From the NCBI GenBank assembly GCA_035480615.1, contig DATIHO010000019.1, forward strand, positions 1 to 20,052: a DNA stretch of 20,052 nucleotides, written 5' to 3'. Below are positions 1-6,755 of this stretch, in pieces. Source of the DNA: CAIPFQ01 sp035480615. Its GTDB lineage: Bacteria; Chlamydiota; Chlamydiia; Chlamydiales; SM23-39. The stretch's first letter is position 1, and each line of letters opens with the position of its first letter. A program made the translations under genes and the position numbers. The notes beneath the pieces were generated by a model, which was not told where the DNA came from, did no database searches, and worked only from the letters and a program-made list of their open reading frames with translations.

Positions 1-285
1 TCCATCCCCTCGATCATCTCTTTATTCATGTGGCTTGCTTTGATGATCTCAGCATCCAATACAGTTTTTGTAAGCGGAACGGGGTCCGCTTCCGTTTTTG
101 TCAATTTGATTTTTTTCATTCTTCGTATCTGGTCGTTTATTGTTTTGATTCAATTAATTAGGGAAGTTCAAGGGTTTTCTTTGCCTCGAACGTTGTTGAA
201 CGTATTTCTTGCGTGGCTTATTTTTTGGATAGTTTCTATTTTGTTATTTTTTGTTTTTAGATTATTCTATATAAACATTCTATAA
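1..285 (+). CDS. Yip1-like integral membrane protein, 3' part only
   Basis: The reading frame is open to the first base of the window, so the gene starts upstream; the ATG at 28 is internal. The visible 94 residues are almost entirely hydrophobic and form about three membrane helices. They resemble the C-terminal half of the next gene: 'IPSIISLFMW' here matches 'VPLIINIFLW' there, and 'REVQGFSLPRTLLNV' matches 'AEVQQFSIARSIINI'. The two are therefore tandem paralogs. The second copy looks like the Yip1 domain family of multi-pass membrane proteins, whose bacterial members have no firm function. The gap to the next gene is 47 bases with no clear terminator. The family call rests mainly on the paralog. 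Confidence 0.6.
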   Translation, partial: SIPSIISLFMWLALMISASNTVFVSGTGSASVFVNLIFFILRIWSFIVLIQLIREVQGFSLPRTLLNVFLAWLIFWIVSILLFFVFRLFYINIL

Positions 286-332
286 TAATTTTACTTCTGC
301 ATTGCTGTTCATTAATTGCATTTTAATTTAAT

Positions 333-1058
333 ATGAAATTATATATGAAATTAGATAAAACCCATTGGATCAAAATCTGGACAGAACCTCGCAAAACAAT
401 TTCTAAAATTGTTAGCAAGGATCCAAATCAAAACCTTTGGATTTTAGCCTGGATTTATGGTTTTTTATCTTTGTTAAACGGCTCCCAATCGCTTCTATTG
501 GGAGATTATGTGCATTTTGCTCTGATTCTTGTTTTGTCGATTCTCATTGCTCCTTTTTGGGGGATGCTGATTTTCTCTGTTTGGAGCTGGGTCGTTCAGG
601 GGATTGGAAAAATATTGAAAGGGCAAGGGAATTTTTCTTCTATACGCGCCGCATTTGCCTGGTCTTGCGTCCCTTTAATAATCAACATTTTCCTTTGGAT
701 GCTTCTGTTATTTATATTTGATAGCTCCCTTTTTCAAACTCCTCAAATGGGCGGCGGAATGGGACTTCTCATTTTCATTTTGATTGCAAAATTAATTGTG
801 ATTATCTGGTCTTTAGTGATTTATATTAATGCGCTTGCGGAAGTGCAGCAATTTTCCATCGCCCGTTCAATCATAAATATTTTGATTTCCTGGATTGTAG
901 TGGGTGCTGCGATTGCTTTGATTTGGATAGGAATCGGCTTTTTAGTTTCTTCACCTCCCTCTCACGTGGGGGGCCGAATGTGGCTTAAAAATTGGACTGT
1001 TGGCTGTACCAAAATAGCACAAGTCGATGATCTGGAAACAATTGTTAATTCATTTTAA
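333..1058 (+). CDS. Yip1-domain-like multi-pass membrane protein
   Basis: A 241-residue protein with a cytoplasmic-looking basic N-terminus (about residues 1-30, with 'EPRKTISKIV') and then five or so hydrophobic helices. The layout of a 'W.EPR.TI' start followed by a helix bundle is typical of Yip1-family proteins (established knowledge of the family; assignment by eye). It is the downstream paralog of the gene truncated at the window start. Two ATGs are available (333 and 345) and neither has a good Shine-Dalgarno, so the start is uncertain. The last 35 or so residues after 'SSPPSHVGG' are polar and unlike the rest. They follow a G/C-rich hairpin-like stretch near 951-973, so a frameshift or an acquired tail is possible. 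It may be cotranscribed with the exported protein 14 bases downstream. Confidence 0.65.
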   Translation: MKLYMKLDKTHWIKIWTEPRKTISKIVSKDPNQNLWILAWIYGFLSLLNGSQSLLLGDYVHFALILVLSILIAPFWGMLIFSVWSWVVQGIGKILKGQGNFSSIRAAFAWSCVPLIINIFLWMLLLFIFDSSLFQTPQMGGGMGLLIFILIAKLIVIIWSLVIYINALAEVQQFSIARSIINILISWIVVGAAIALIWIGIGFLVSSPPSHVGGRMWLKNWTVGCTKIAQVDDLETIVNSF

Positions 1059-1072
1059 GGATAGGTGCAACG

Positions 1073-1582
1073 ATGAAAAAAATTTTCTGTTTATTCCTGG
1101 TTTTTGCGGCATCTTATGCATCTGCTGATCATTGGAACCAGTTTCACACAAAAAACAAGGAATGCTCGATTTCATTTCCAGAGCAACCGACCCTTTTTCA
1201 ACAATCATTGAAAGTGGCCAGCGGAGAGCACCTCCATTATGATATTTATTTAGCTCCATTTCAAAATAAAGGAATTTTCATGCTTCTCGTAGCTACCTAT
1301 CCTCATCCATTGACAGGAGGGCATGAGGTAGCGGGATTAGAGGGACTTTTGAAGGGAATTGTCGGGCATAATCCTGAAAACAAGTTAATTTTTGCGGAAC
1401 TGGTTACTCATGAAGGGAAACCGGCAATGACTTTTCTCGTGCAAAGTGTTTCCAATTATTTTAGAGGGCAAGCGCTTATGTCCGAAAACAAGCTGTTTTT
1501 AATTGCAATGGAAGGACGCAAAACCGAATTGGATGAAAGCATGTTTGGCAAGTTTCTTGAGTCGTTTCAAATCAGTCATTAA
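1073..1582 (+). CDS. small exported hypothetical protein
   Basis: A 169-residue protein with a clear signal peptide: 'MKK', a hydrophobic core, and a likely cleavage at the A-S-A-D site near residue 18. The mature part is soluble and would be periplasmic or surface-associated. It carries a 'CSISFPEQPTLFQQ' stretch resembling the 'isFPgkP' opening of small PsbP/Mog1-like alpha-beta domains, which is a weak resemblance only. The start is supported by AAGGA around 1057-1061 and AGG at 1064-1066. It follows the Yip1-like gene closely and ends before a promoter-like site, so it is probably the last gene of that unit. Function unknown. Confidence 0.7.
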   Translation: MKKIFCLFLVFAASYASADHWNQFHTKNKECSISFPEQPTLFQQSLKVASGEHLHYDIYLAPFQNKGIFMLLVATYPHPLTGGHEVAGLEGLLKGIVGHNPENKLIFAELVTHEGKPAMTFLVQSVSNYFRGQALMSENKLFLIAMEGRKTELDESMFGKFLESFQISH

Positions 1583-1596
1583 AATTAGGAATGTTA

Positions 1597-1625
1597 TTGT
1601 GCAATAAACAGATCAGGGGTATAAT
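1597..1625 (+). promoter_or_regulatory. sigma-70-type promoter candidate
   Basis: TTGTGC at 1597-1602, a 17-base spacer, then a perfect TATAAT at 1620-1625. Transcription would begin near 1632 and run into the small ORF at 1659 and the genes after it. It is the best promoter-like match I noticed in the window. Chlamydial sigma-66 recognises similar hexamers (established knowledge). Confidence 0.55.
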
Positions 1626-1658
1626 AGCAAGACACAAACTGATTTTATCAAAGGCGTC

Positions 1659-1838
1659 ATGAAAAAAATCGATCCGATTATTTTTGATTTGTCAAAAAGC
1701 TTGGGATTTAGTCTATACTGCCTTCCTTTGGTTTGGGATCGCTTTTTTTGCCAATATCCTTTTGCAGAAAAATTTTATGCACTTCATAAAAATTCTATTC
1801 GTTGTCAAATTTATGAAACCAATAGAAATATTTTATAG
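1659..1838 (+). CDS. possible 59-residue small protein
   Basis: An ATG frame of 59 codons that starts about 27 bases after the predicted transcription start, with AAGG at 1651-1654 just upstream. The peptide begins 'MKKIDPIIFDLSKSLGFS' and is rich in aromatic residues (F, Y, W), with no clear signal peptide. I do not recognise it. It could be a genuine small gene, the remnant of a larger one, or untranslated leader of the next gene. The competing frame in the same stretch begins with TTG and has no ribosome binding site. Confidence 0.3.
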   Translation: MKKIDPIIFDLSKSLGFSLYCLPLVWDRFFCQYPFAEKFYALHKNSIRCQIYETNRNIL

Positions 1839-1899
1839 ACTTGAAAGTCATAGAGAAAACATGTAATCATTGTGCATTTTCAAAGAGAAAGTGAGAAAA

Positions 1900-2337
1900 A
1901 TGACTTCTAATCTCTATCTTTTATTTAACACTCCTATCAGAGTCTGTGCTTCACTGACCGTTATCAGTACGGCCGTTTTTGTGAGCATGCGCAGCTTATT
2001 CCAAGCGGCACAACACAGGGGGACCCCCGAACCTTTTTTGGATACTCCTCCTTCCTATGAGCATATTTCGGGAGCATTGGATGCTATATACCATTGCCCT
2101 TGGGCGGACGATATCATAGGTTGTTTCAAGACGGGCTTGAAAAAAAACCCTATCATACGTCCATTGTCTTGCTCGGTTACAGAAAATAATTTGATAGATA
2201 TAGTCAATTGTTCGCTAGAATTGGATCAAAAAATTGTTGAAAAAGTGAAAGTTACCGCATTTTTAATTCTGTTAGGAGCCATTTGGTACACGACGCTGCC
2301 AACGGGCCATCAAAACAAGGAAAAAGCACATCCATGA
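1900..2337 (+). CDS. hypothetical protein with two hydrophobic segments
   Basis: A 145-residue protein starting at ATG 1900; a longer frame from a TTG at 1870 is less likely. It has one hydrophobic stretch near the N-terminus ('VCASLTVISTAVFVSM') and another near the C-terminus ('VTAFLILLGAIWYTTL'), with a polar, proline- and cysteine-containing middle. The C-terminal part resembles that of the next protein ('LLGAIWY' versus 'LVGAIGY'), so the pair may be distant paralogs. Its TGA overlaps the next ATG (ATGA at 2334-2337), which indicates translational coupling. No family is recognised. The position just before a SET-domain effector-like gene hints at a host-interaction role, which is inference only. 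Confidence 0.6.
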   Translation: MTSNLYLLFNTPIRVCASLTVISTAVFVSMRSLFQAAQHRGTPEPFLDTPPSYEHISGALDAIYHCPWADDIIGCFKTGLKKNPIIRPLSCSVTENNLIDIVNCSLELDQKIVEKVKVTAFLILLGAIWYTTLPTGHQNKEKAHP

Positions 2338-2654
2338 ATACGCAATCAATTTTAAACTTTTGCCAATCATTCTCTTCCCAAATTGGGATCGAACCCTCCT
2401 ATTGCCCGTCCCTTGAAACAATGGATAAGATCGCAGAGTGGATCTGCGAAGCAATCCGCCCTGTCGTAACTCTTGCAAAGTGGGGTTGGAAGGCAAGCGG
2501 AGAGCACTATGGACCTTCTGGACAAGCACTCTATTGTTTGCTTGTAGGAGCCATTGGTTATAACGGTTACTATCGCCTTTATCCAAAGCGAGAGGTTATT
2601 GCACTTGATTGCTGTAGAAAGAATAGGCATCCCTCGCCTTCTTGCCATCCCTGA
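2334..2654 (+). CDS. small hypothetical protein, coupled to upstream gene
   Basis: A 106-residue protein whose ATG overlaps the stop of the preceding gene by four bases. It has a soluble N-terminal half with several cysteines, a hydrophobic segment around 'ALYCLLVGAIGYNGYY', and a basic Cys/His-rich end ('CCRKNRHPSPSCHP'). The C-terminal 17-34 codons run in a different frame over the likely start of the SET-domain gene, so the end of this protein may reflect a frame overlap rather than conserved sequence. Function unknown. Confidence 0.5.
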   Translation: MNTQSILNFCQSFSSQIGIEPSYCPSLETMDKIAEWICEAIRPVVTLAKWGWKASGEHYGPSGQALYCLLVGAIGYNGYYRLYPKREVIALDCCRKNRHPSPSCHP

Positions 2655-3225
2655 ATTTCAAGCGATGACCGGAGTCGCCTTTATTCCGGAGCTTGATTTT
2701 GAAAGCGTGTCTTTTGCTCAAAAGATCGCGGCCAAGATTCGCAAGGTTCATGCTAAAGGCAAACTGCCTCGCGAACAGCTATGGCGCGGCAGCTATTATA
2801 AAAATGAAATCCAAACCCTTTTTTTTCCAAAAACTACCATCCGCTGGATCGATGATGCAATTGGGTGGGGTGTTTTTTCAGCCAAAGCTTTTAAAAAGGG
2901 GGAGTTTGTAGCTGAATATAGTGGAAAAGTGAGAAAACGGACAAGGAAAGATGCCAAAAATGCATATTGCTTTGAATATGCACTTACATCAAATATTCGA
3001 ATGCCCTATCTCATCGATGCGCAAGACCAGGGAGGAATCGCCCGGTTTATCAATCATAGCAGCCGACCGAATCTTTGCCCTATGCTAGTCACATTCAATT
3101 GGGTCAATCATGTTATTTTAGTTGCAAAGGAAGACATTCGAGAGGGCATCCAGATTTGCTTTGACTATGGAGCTGATTACTGGTCATCTCGCCGCACCGT
3201 GCCAAAAAATCTGATTTTCGTGTAA
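2605..3225 (+). CDS. SET-domain protein lysine methyltransferase, NUE-like
   Basis: The C-terminal two thirds is a SET domain, which transfers a methyl group from S-adenosylmethionine to protein lysines. Counting from the TTG at 2605, the motifs are GWG (87-89, cofactor loop), EYSG (104-107), NHS in 'RFINHSSRPNL' (150-152, pseudoknot) and DYGADYW (187-193, catalytic tyrosine). Chlamydiae encode such a protein, NUE (CT737 in C. trachomatis), reported as a secreted enzyme that methylates host histones (established knowledge). Assigning this gene to that group is inference from size, domain and host type. Start choice: AGAGG at 2591-2595 lies nine bases before TTG 2605. A TTG at 2554 and an ATG at 2664 are alternatives. 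It overlaps the gene upstream and is followed 14 bases later by a beta-barrel gene. Confidence 0.85.
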   Translation: MIAVERIGIPRLLAIPEFQAMTGVAFIPELDFESVSFAQKIAAKIRKVHAKGKLPREQLWRGSYYKNEIQTLFFPKTTIRWIDDAIGWGVFSAKAFKKGEFVAEYSGKVRKRTRKDAKNAYCFEYALTSNIRMPYLIDAQDQGGIARFINHSSRPNLCPMLVTFNWVNHVILVAKEDIREGIQICFDYGADYWSSRRTVPKNLIFV

Positions 3226-3239
3226 TTTTATTCCCACGA

Positions 3240-4208
3240 ATGAGATGTTTTTATCTTTTTTTTGCTTTGAGCGCATTTGCTACGGTCAATGAACCGTTTC
3301 GATGGGAAATTTTCAGCGGATACCGCAATGATTCTCTCCATTGGCATTTGCAAACCGGAGGCAGCGGCGCTCTCAATACAAGTGCAATCTATCGCGATGT
3401 GCAATTTTGGGAAAATGGATTGAATATCCAGACAATCAACCGCGATCTCGCTTTTTATCTTTGCGCAAGCTACGGAGCGATCGGGGGAGGGGGGACGGTT
3501 TTTAATCGATATGCAAATCTTCCATTTGCCTCAAACGAGCCCGAGTTTCGCTTTACCCCAAATGGATGGACGGCTGACACATCGGGCTATTTTGGTTACG
3601 CAGTGAACTTAACGGCCGATCGCACCTATAAAGTCATTTTGATTCCGCTCTTTGGATATTCAGCTCATGTTGAACATATTCGGGCAAAAGATGGGCATCC
3701 GGACCCGCTATTGTCAACAGATGCGATAGGAGCCGACTTTTACACGATGAGCGCTTCTTTGCCTGGAGCTTGCCATTTAACCTGGTATGGGATCTTTTTG
3801 GGGGCGGGTTTTAAAGTTGAACCGGGAGGAAGGCTTATTTTGAGTGGAGGATATAGCTATCATTGGCTCCACGCTCGATTTAGATCGAGATATAAAACAA
3901 ACATCTCTCTTTTCGATCCAAATCCAATCAGTCGCGAGGAAGATGCATTTGCTTTTCACACAAAGGGGAGTGGGAACTTGGGACAAACAGGGTGGGGTCA
4001 AATTGATTATGTGATTTCTAAAGATTGGCGAGCAGGCTTTGGAGCGCAAATCCATTACTACTCCACAGAACTTCTCAACACGAAACTTCATGAAAAATCT
4101 ATATTTCTTACCCCTTCCAACCCTCCTTTATCAATGACTTTTGAACAAAAACTCAAAATTCGCTGGACTTCCATATCTGGCTGGTTCATGCTTTCCAGGC
4201 AGTTTTAG
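3240..4208 (+). CDS. outer membrane beta-barrel protein
   Basis: A 322-residue protein with a short signal-like N-terminus ('MRCFYLFFALSAFA') followed by a long run of alternating hydrophobic and polar strands rich in G, Y, W and F. It ends in 'WFMLSRQF', a C-terminal phenylalanine typical of outer membrane barrels inserted by BamA. The only cysteines of the mature part are near residues 75 and 177. I cannot place it in the MOMP or Pmp families, and it is likely an outer membrane protein specific to this lineage. It starts 14 bases after the SET-domain gene, with no obvious Shine-Dalgarno, and ends one base before the RlmB start, so all three are probably cotranscribed. Confidence 0.7.
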   Translation: MRCFYLFFALSAFATVNEPFRWEIFSGYRNDSLHWHLQTGGSGALNTSAIYRDVQFWENGLNIQTINRDLAFYLCASYGAIGGGGTVFNRYANLPFASNEPEFRFTPNGWTADTSGYFGYAVNLTADRTYKVILIPLFGYSAHVEHIRAKDGHPDPLLSTDAIGADFYTMSASLPGACHLTWYGIFLGAGFKVEPGGRLILSGGYSYHWLHARFRSRYKTNISLFDPNPISREEDAFAFHTKGSGNLGQTGWGQIDYVISKDWRAGFGAQIHYYSTELLNTKLHEKSIFLTPSNPPLSMTFEQKLKIRWTSISGWFMLSRQF

Positions 4209-4209
4209 A

Positions 4210-5004
4210 ATGAATGACCCACACTCTTATTCACACTCTGGCCAACACTCCGGTTCGCGGCTGCCTCCTCGAGATCAGCTTGTAATGGGGCTTCACGCCG
4301 TATGCGAAATTCTTCTTCATGCGCCCGATCGCCTCATCCGCGTCTATGCGAATGAGCCGCAGAAACAGGGAAGGAAATCAAAACTTCTCGAGTTATGCTC
4401 TGCCAAAGGAATCCCTGTGATCCCAACATCGGAAGACACCCTTGCTAAAATGACAGGATCCGATTCCCATCAAATGGTTGCCGCTCATGTCAAGGGGCGC
4501 AATTTTCTCGATATAAAACAATTCCTCCAGCAAATTGGGAAAAAGCAACGTTCGCTTGTTTTAATGGCTGACCAGATCTTTGATCCGCAAAATTTTGGAT
4601 CGTTGATTCGAAGCGCTGAATGTTTAGGGGCCGATGCCATTGTCTGGTCGAAAAATCGAGGGGTTGACATCACGCCAATTGTGGCAAAATCGAGTTCCGG
4701 CGCAAGCGAACTGCTCCCGTTAATCCGAATCTCCAATTTAGCTGAAGCGGTTGGACAATTTCAAGCCAATGGATTTGAAGCAGTCGCCTCAATTGCCGAT
4801 CCTCATGCCGAATCTCTATTCAGTTTTCAATTTACTCCAAAAACGCTTTTGATCGTTGGATCCGAAGGGGAGGGGATTCAGCCGCTGATCCGAAAAAAAG
4901 CCGACCGCTCTATTTTTATTCCGATGCAAGGAAAGATCGCTTCGTTGAATGTCTCGCAAACAGCTGCTCTACTCATGGGATTTTATACCATTCGCAACAA
5001 ATAA
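4210..5004 (+). CDS. rlmB: 23S rRNA 2'-O-ribose methyltransferase, RlmB/TrmH family
   Basis: A 264-residue SPOUT-class methyltransferase. The N-terminal substrate-binding domain has 'VMGLHAVCEIL' (residues 25-35), typical of RlmB, where GxxAVxxxL opens the domain. The three SpoU motifs follow: 'NFGSLIRSAECLGA' (128-141), 'VGSEGEGI' (216-223) and 'IPMQGKIASLNVSQTAA' (237-253). RlmB methylates G2251 of 23S rRNA using S-adenosylmethionine. The start is ATG 4210, directly after the upstream stop; a longer frame from 4141 would overlap the barrel gene and is less likely. The first 16 residues are His/Ser-rich and look like an unstructured extension. Related tRNA or 23S methyltransferases of the same family cannot be fully excluded. 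Confidence 0.85.
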   Translation: MNDPHSYSHSGQHSGSRLPPRDQLVMGLHAVCEILLHAPDRLIRVYANEPQKQGRKSKLLELCSAKGIPVIPTSEDTLAKMTGSDSHQMVAAHVKGRNFLDIKQFLQQIGKKQRSLVLMADQIFDPQNFGSLIRSAECLGADAIVWSKNRGVDITPIVAKSSSGASELLPLIRISNLAEAVGQFQANGFEAVASIADPHAESLFSFQFTPKTLLIVGSEGEGIQPLIRKKADRSIFIPMQGKIASLNVSQTAALLMGFYTIRNK

Positions 5005-5046
5005 TTAGATCATAGTGTCTTCTTATTCAATTACTTGTCCGTTTTT

Positions 5047-5081
5047 GGTGAAAATTTAAAGTGAAACTTTAAAAATTCACC
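5047..5081. promoter_or_regulatory. A/T-rich inverted repeat upstream of truncated ATPase
   Basis: Two 15-base arms (5047-5061 and 5067-5081) match at 13 of 15 positions around a five-base loop, beginning GGTGAAAATTTAAAG. It sits 22 bases upstream of the ATG of the broken ATPase gene. It could be an operator for that gene, or a terminator for rlmB, although no T-tract follows. Confidence 0.4.
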
Positions 5082-5103
5082 GAAATCAGGTAGACTGGGT
5101 ACT

Positions 5104-5319
5104 ATGATTTATAGACATAGGACAATCGAATCTGGCCTCAAAGAGGCGCTTCGCACGTTTCCCGCGATATTAGTGACGGGAAGCCGCCAAGCGGGAAAAA
5201 CCACTTTGCTTCGCAATCTTCTTCCCGATTATGAATACATGGGCATTTTATCTCCCATCGCCTCCGCTGTTCCCGTCTCGCGAGGAGCGCTGGCAATGCC
5301 TTGGAGTAGTGAGCTTTAG
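5104..5319 (+). pseudogene. truncated AAA_14/DUF4143-type ATPase
   Basis: The first 45 or so residues ('MIYRHRTIESGLKEAL', then 'FPAILVTGSRQAGKTTLLRNLLPDYEY') match the start of the widespread AAA_14/DUF4143 ATPases, including an intact Walker A motif G-S-R-Q-A-G-K-T-T. Members of this family are normally close to 400 residues. Here the frame leaves the family after about base 5240 and stops at 5319. The remaining 25 residues look like unrelated sequence. No later part of the family was found downstream, so the gene was cut by a deletion or insertion rather than a single frameshift. The region downstream carries repeat debris, in keeping with a rearrangement. The product is probably non-functional. 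Confidence 0.65.
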
Positions 5320-5321
5320 AG

Positions 5322-5606
5322 TCAAATGGTTTTCGGCCATGTGAGAGATACTGTGGTGCGCCCATGACGAGCCAACCAGACAGCGATGCCCATTTCCAAT
5401 GTTTTAGCTCGAGCAATTGCCTCTTCGAGCGCATCCCACCCCTGCAAAGTATGCGCATCATCGAGAAGGTCTAAAATTTCATTATAGTAATTATTTCCTA
5501 CGTCGACCATCCCTTCCTCTACACACTGAACCAAACTCATTTGAAGCGTTTCAAGATTTTTTAATACTGTTTCTTTTGCAATGGAAAATTGGAAGCTTTT
5601 TGGCAT
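5322..5606 (-). CDS. small helical hypothetical protein
   Basis: A 94-residue soluble protein rich in Glu, Leu and Asp ('ETLQMSLVQCVEEGMVDVG', 'EEAIARAKTLEMGIAVWLA') that looks mostly alpha-helical. It lies on the minus strand, ends two bases from the stop of the broken ATPase, and begins at an ATG one base from a fragment of the long-palindrome family at 5608-5630. That fragment would form its 5' untranslated leader. No clear Shine-Dalgarno was seen. The composition is protein-like and a convergent arrangement is plausible, but I do not recognise the family. Confidence 0.5.
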   Translation of the reverse strand: MPKSFQFSIAKETVLKNLETLQMSLVQCVEEGMVDVGNNYYNEILDLLDDAHTLQGWDALEEAIARAKTLEMGIAVWLARHGRTTVSLTWPKTI

Positions 5607-5607
5607 G

Positions 5608-5630
5608 ATTCTTCAGGTTGTTTCGGTATA
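5608..5630. repeat. fragment of the 16682/18332 palindrome family
   Basis: TTCTTCAGGTTGTTTCGGTA repeats the terminal arm found at the right end of the element at 18332-18487 and, with one change, at the right end of the one at 16682-16850. Only this end remains, and no partner arm is present nearby. The stretch from 5607 to 5957 has no convincing gene; it holds this fragment, the palindrome at 5678-5849 and a promoter-like site. Confidence 0.7.
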
Positions 5631-5677
5631 TTAAAAATATGTCTTGGTATTCATTTTTTCGCAAGGATGTTGGGGTA

Positions 5678-5849
5678 AGAGAGTGTCTGCATATTAACGT
5701 TTCGTCGAGTTTTTGGATTATTTTGGCCGATTTTCGATTAAAAATTGGGGGGTCATATACGAAAGCTGATATTACCCCCCAATTTTTAATCGAAAATCGG
5801 CTCAAAAGAACCGAAAAATCGACTGAAATTTAATTTGCAGACACTCTCT
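5678..5849. repeat. 172-bp long palindrome, family 1 copy A
   Basis: The ends are perfect 14-base inverted repeats (AGAGAGTGTCTGCA). The inner arms at about 5730-5752 and 5775-5797 are perfectly complementary and end in six G / six C around a 22-base loop. Between ends and inner arms lies a conserved, partly mismatched core: GGATTATTTTGGCCG at 5715-5729 opposite CGGCTCAAAAGAACC at 5798-5812. The same core pair occurs in the copies at 9184 and 10934. The element sits in a gap with no convincing gene. A 71-codon frame crosses it but looks like a by-product. Confidence 0.9.
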
Positions 5850-5884
5850 AAATGATTCAACAATGTTAAAAAGATATTTTGTCT

Positions 5885-5912
5885 TTTAAAGATATGTAAT
5901 TTGTGATACAAT
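5885..5912 (+). promoter_or_regulatory. weak promoter candidate for the gene at 5958
   Basis: TTTAAA at 5885-5890, a 16-base spacer and TACAAT at 5907-5912, about 45 bases before the ATG at 5958. The surrounding sequence is very A/T-rich, so chance matches are easy. Confidence 0.3.
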
Positions 5913-5957
5913 TTATATTGTTCAATAAATCTTATTTGTAATTAAAGGGAAAATAAT

Positions 5958-6596
5958 ATGACAACATCAAGCATTAAAAGTTTAAATAATTTTGATAGGA
6001 AAACATACAATGATTTCCGAGCAAATGCGGCCATCCGTTTGGATTCTTCCAAGAAACTGGTCATTGCATCCAACTGCTTCGAAGACAATCTAGCATTTTT
6101 TACAGAAGAGAATTGGAAAAACACTGAGGCGTTTCTAGAAGCGTCTGCAAAGACACAGGCCGTAATGGAAAAACTTCAACAAGAAAACGTCGCTCTCGAT
6201 CCGATCCAAATAACGGAAAAAAAGAGAGGGATCTTCGGGGTGAAAACAATAAAAACAGCAAAAGATCCTTTTATAATAAATAACACAATTCAGGAAAATA
6301 TAAATAATGAATTGGTTGTAAAAGCTATTCAAGGAGCACGAACAATAAATGCCCCAGAGCCGGAGAAGGCTGCAGTTGTTCAACCGAAGGCCTCTTTAAC
6401 AAAAAAACTCGTGGTTGGATTGACAACTGTTGCAGCCATCAGCCTAACTGCATATGGCGCATATGCCTGGATTCCCTCTGTGGCAACCAATGTCGATATC
6501 GCGAAGGAATGGCTAAAAAACACCAATCCACAGGCTCATCTTCAATCAGTGATAAAATGGGCTCAGTCTTTCTTTCAAGCATCACAAAATAATTAA
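5958..6596 (+). CDS. hypothetical single-pass membrane protein
   Basis: A 212-residue protein. Residues 1-145 are soluble, charged and partly helical. A single membrane helix follows near residues 150-170 ('KKLVVGLTTVAAISLTAYGA'), and then about 40 residues containing 'WLKNTNPQAHLQSVIKWAQ'. There is no N-terminal signal peptide. AAAGGGA at 5944-5950 gives a convincing ribosome binding site for the ATG at 5958. No known family is recognised. The gene stands alone between a long palindrome and the Mg2+ ATPase. A lineage-specific membrane protein is likely; a secreted effector cannot be judged from sequence alone. Confidence 0.65.
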   Translation: MTTSSIKSLNNFDRKTYNDFRANAAIRLDSSKKLVIASNCFEDNLAFFTEENWKNTEAFLEASAKTQAVMEKLQQENVALDPIQITEKKRGIFGVKTIKTAKDPFIINNTIQENINNELVVKAIQGARTINAPEPEKAAVVQPKASLTKKLVVGLTTVAAISLTAYGAYAWIPSVATNVDIAKEWLKNTNPQAHLQSVIKWAQSFFQASQNN

Positions 6597-6618
6597 GTGA
6601 GTCCTTTTGCGTGCAAAT

Positions 6619-6650
6619 GGGGCGCGCTGCTCTGAATTCAATAGCGCCCC
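6619..6650 (+). terminator. G/C-rich hairpin after the gene at 5958
   Basis: GGGGCGC at 6619-6625 pairs with GCGCCCC at 6644-6650 around an 18-base loop, about 20 bases after the stop codon. No T-tract follows (CTACCCCCC instead), so termination is uncertain. Confidence 0.35.
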
Positions 6651-6755
6651 CTACCCCCCAACCTTAACATAACATATATTATCAGACCTTGTTTCCAGAA
6701 GGTTCTAGAATCTCCTCTTTCTTAGTTTTGCCATTCTCTCTATACACCTATAATC

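Noticed and set aside
437..721. 94-codon plus-strand frame inside the Yip1-like gene
   Set aside because: Out-of-frame shadow of a hydrophobic gene with Cys/Phe-rich, non-protein-like composition.
951..973. Terminator hairpin within the Yip1-like gene
   Set aside because: The G/C-rich stem is short and lies inside an open frame, with no T-run after it.
1684..1866. 60-codon TTG frame in the leader region
   Set aside because: No ribosome binding site and it competes with an ATG frame at 1659 that has one; the hydrophobic look comes from A/T-rich sequence.
5138..5461. 107-codon minus-strand frame over the truncated ATPase
   Set aside because: It covers the antisense of the Walker A region and overlaps the better frame at 5322-5606. 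A piece of it (LPALLARREQRRRWEIK) might belong to a repeated sequence, but this cannot be tested here.
5618..5833. 71-codon frame across the palindrome at 5678-5849
   Set aside because: Two thirds of it is the repeat itself, it has no ribosome binding site and no protein-like composition. It is kept only as a note on the shared in-frame phrase.
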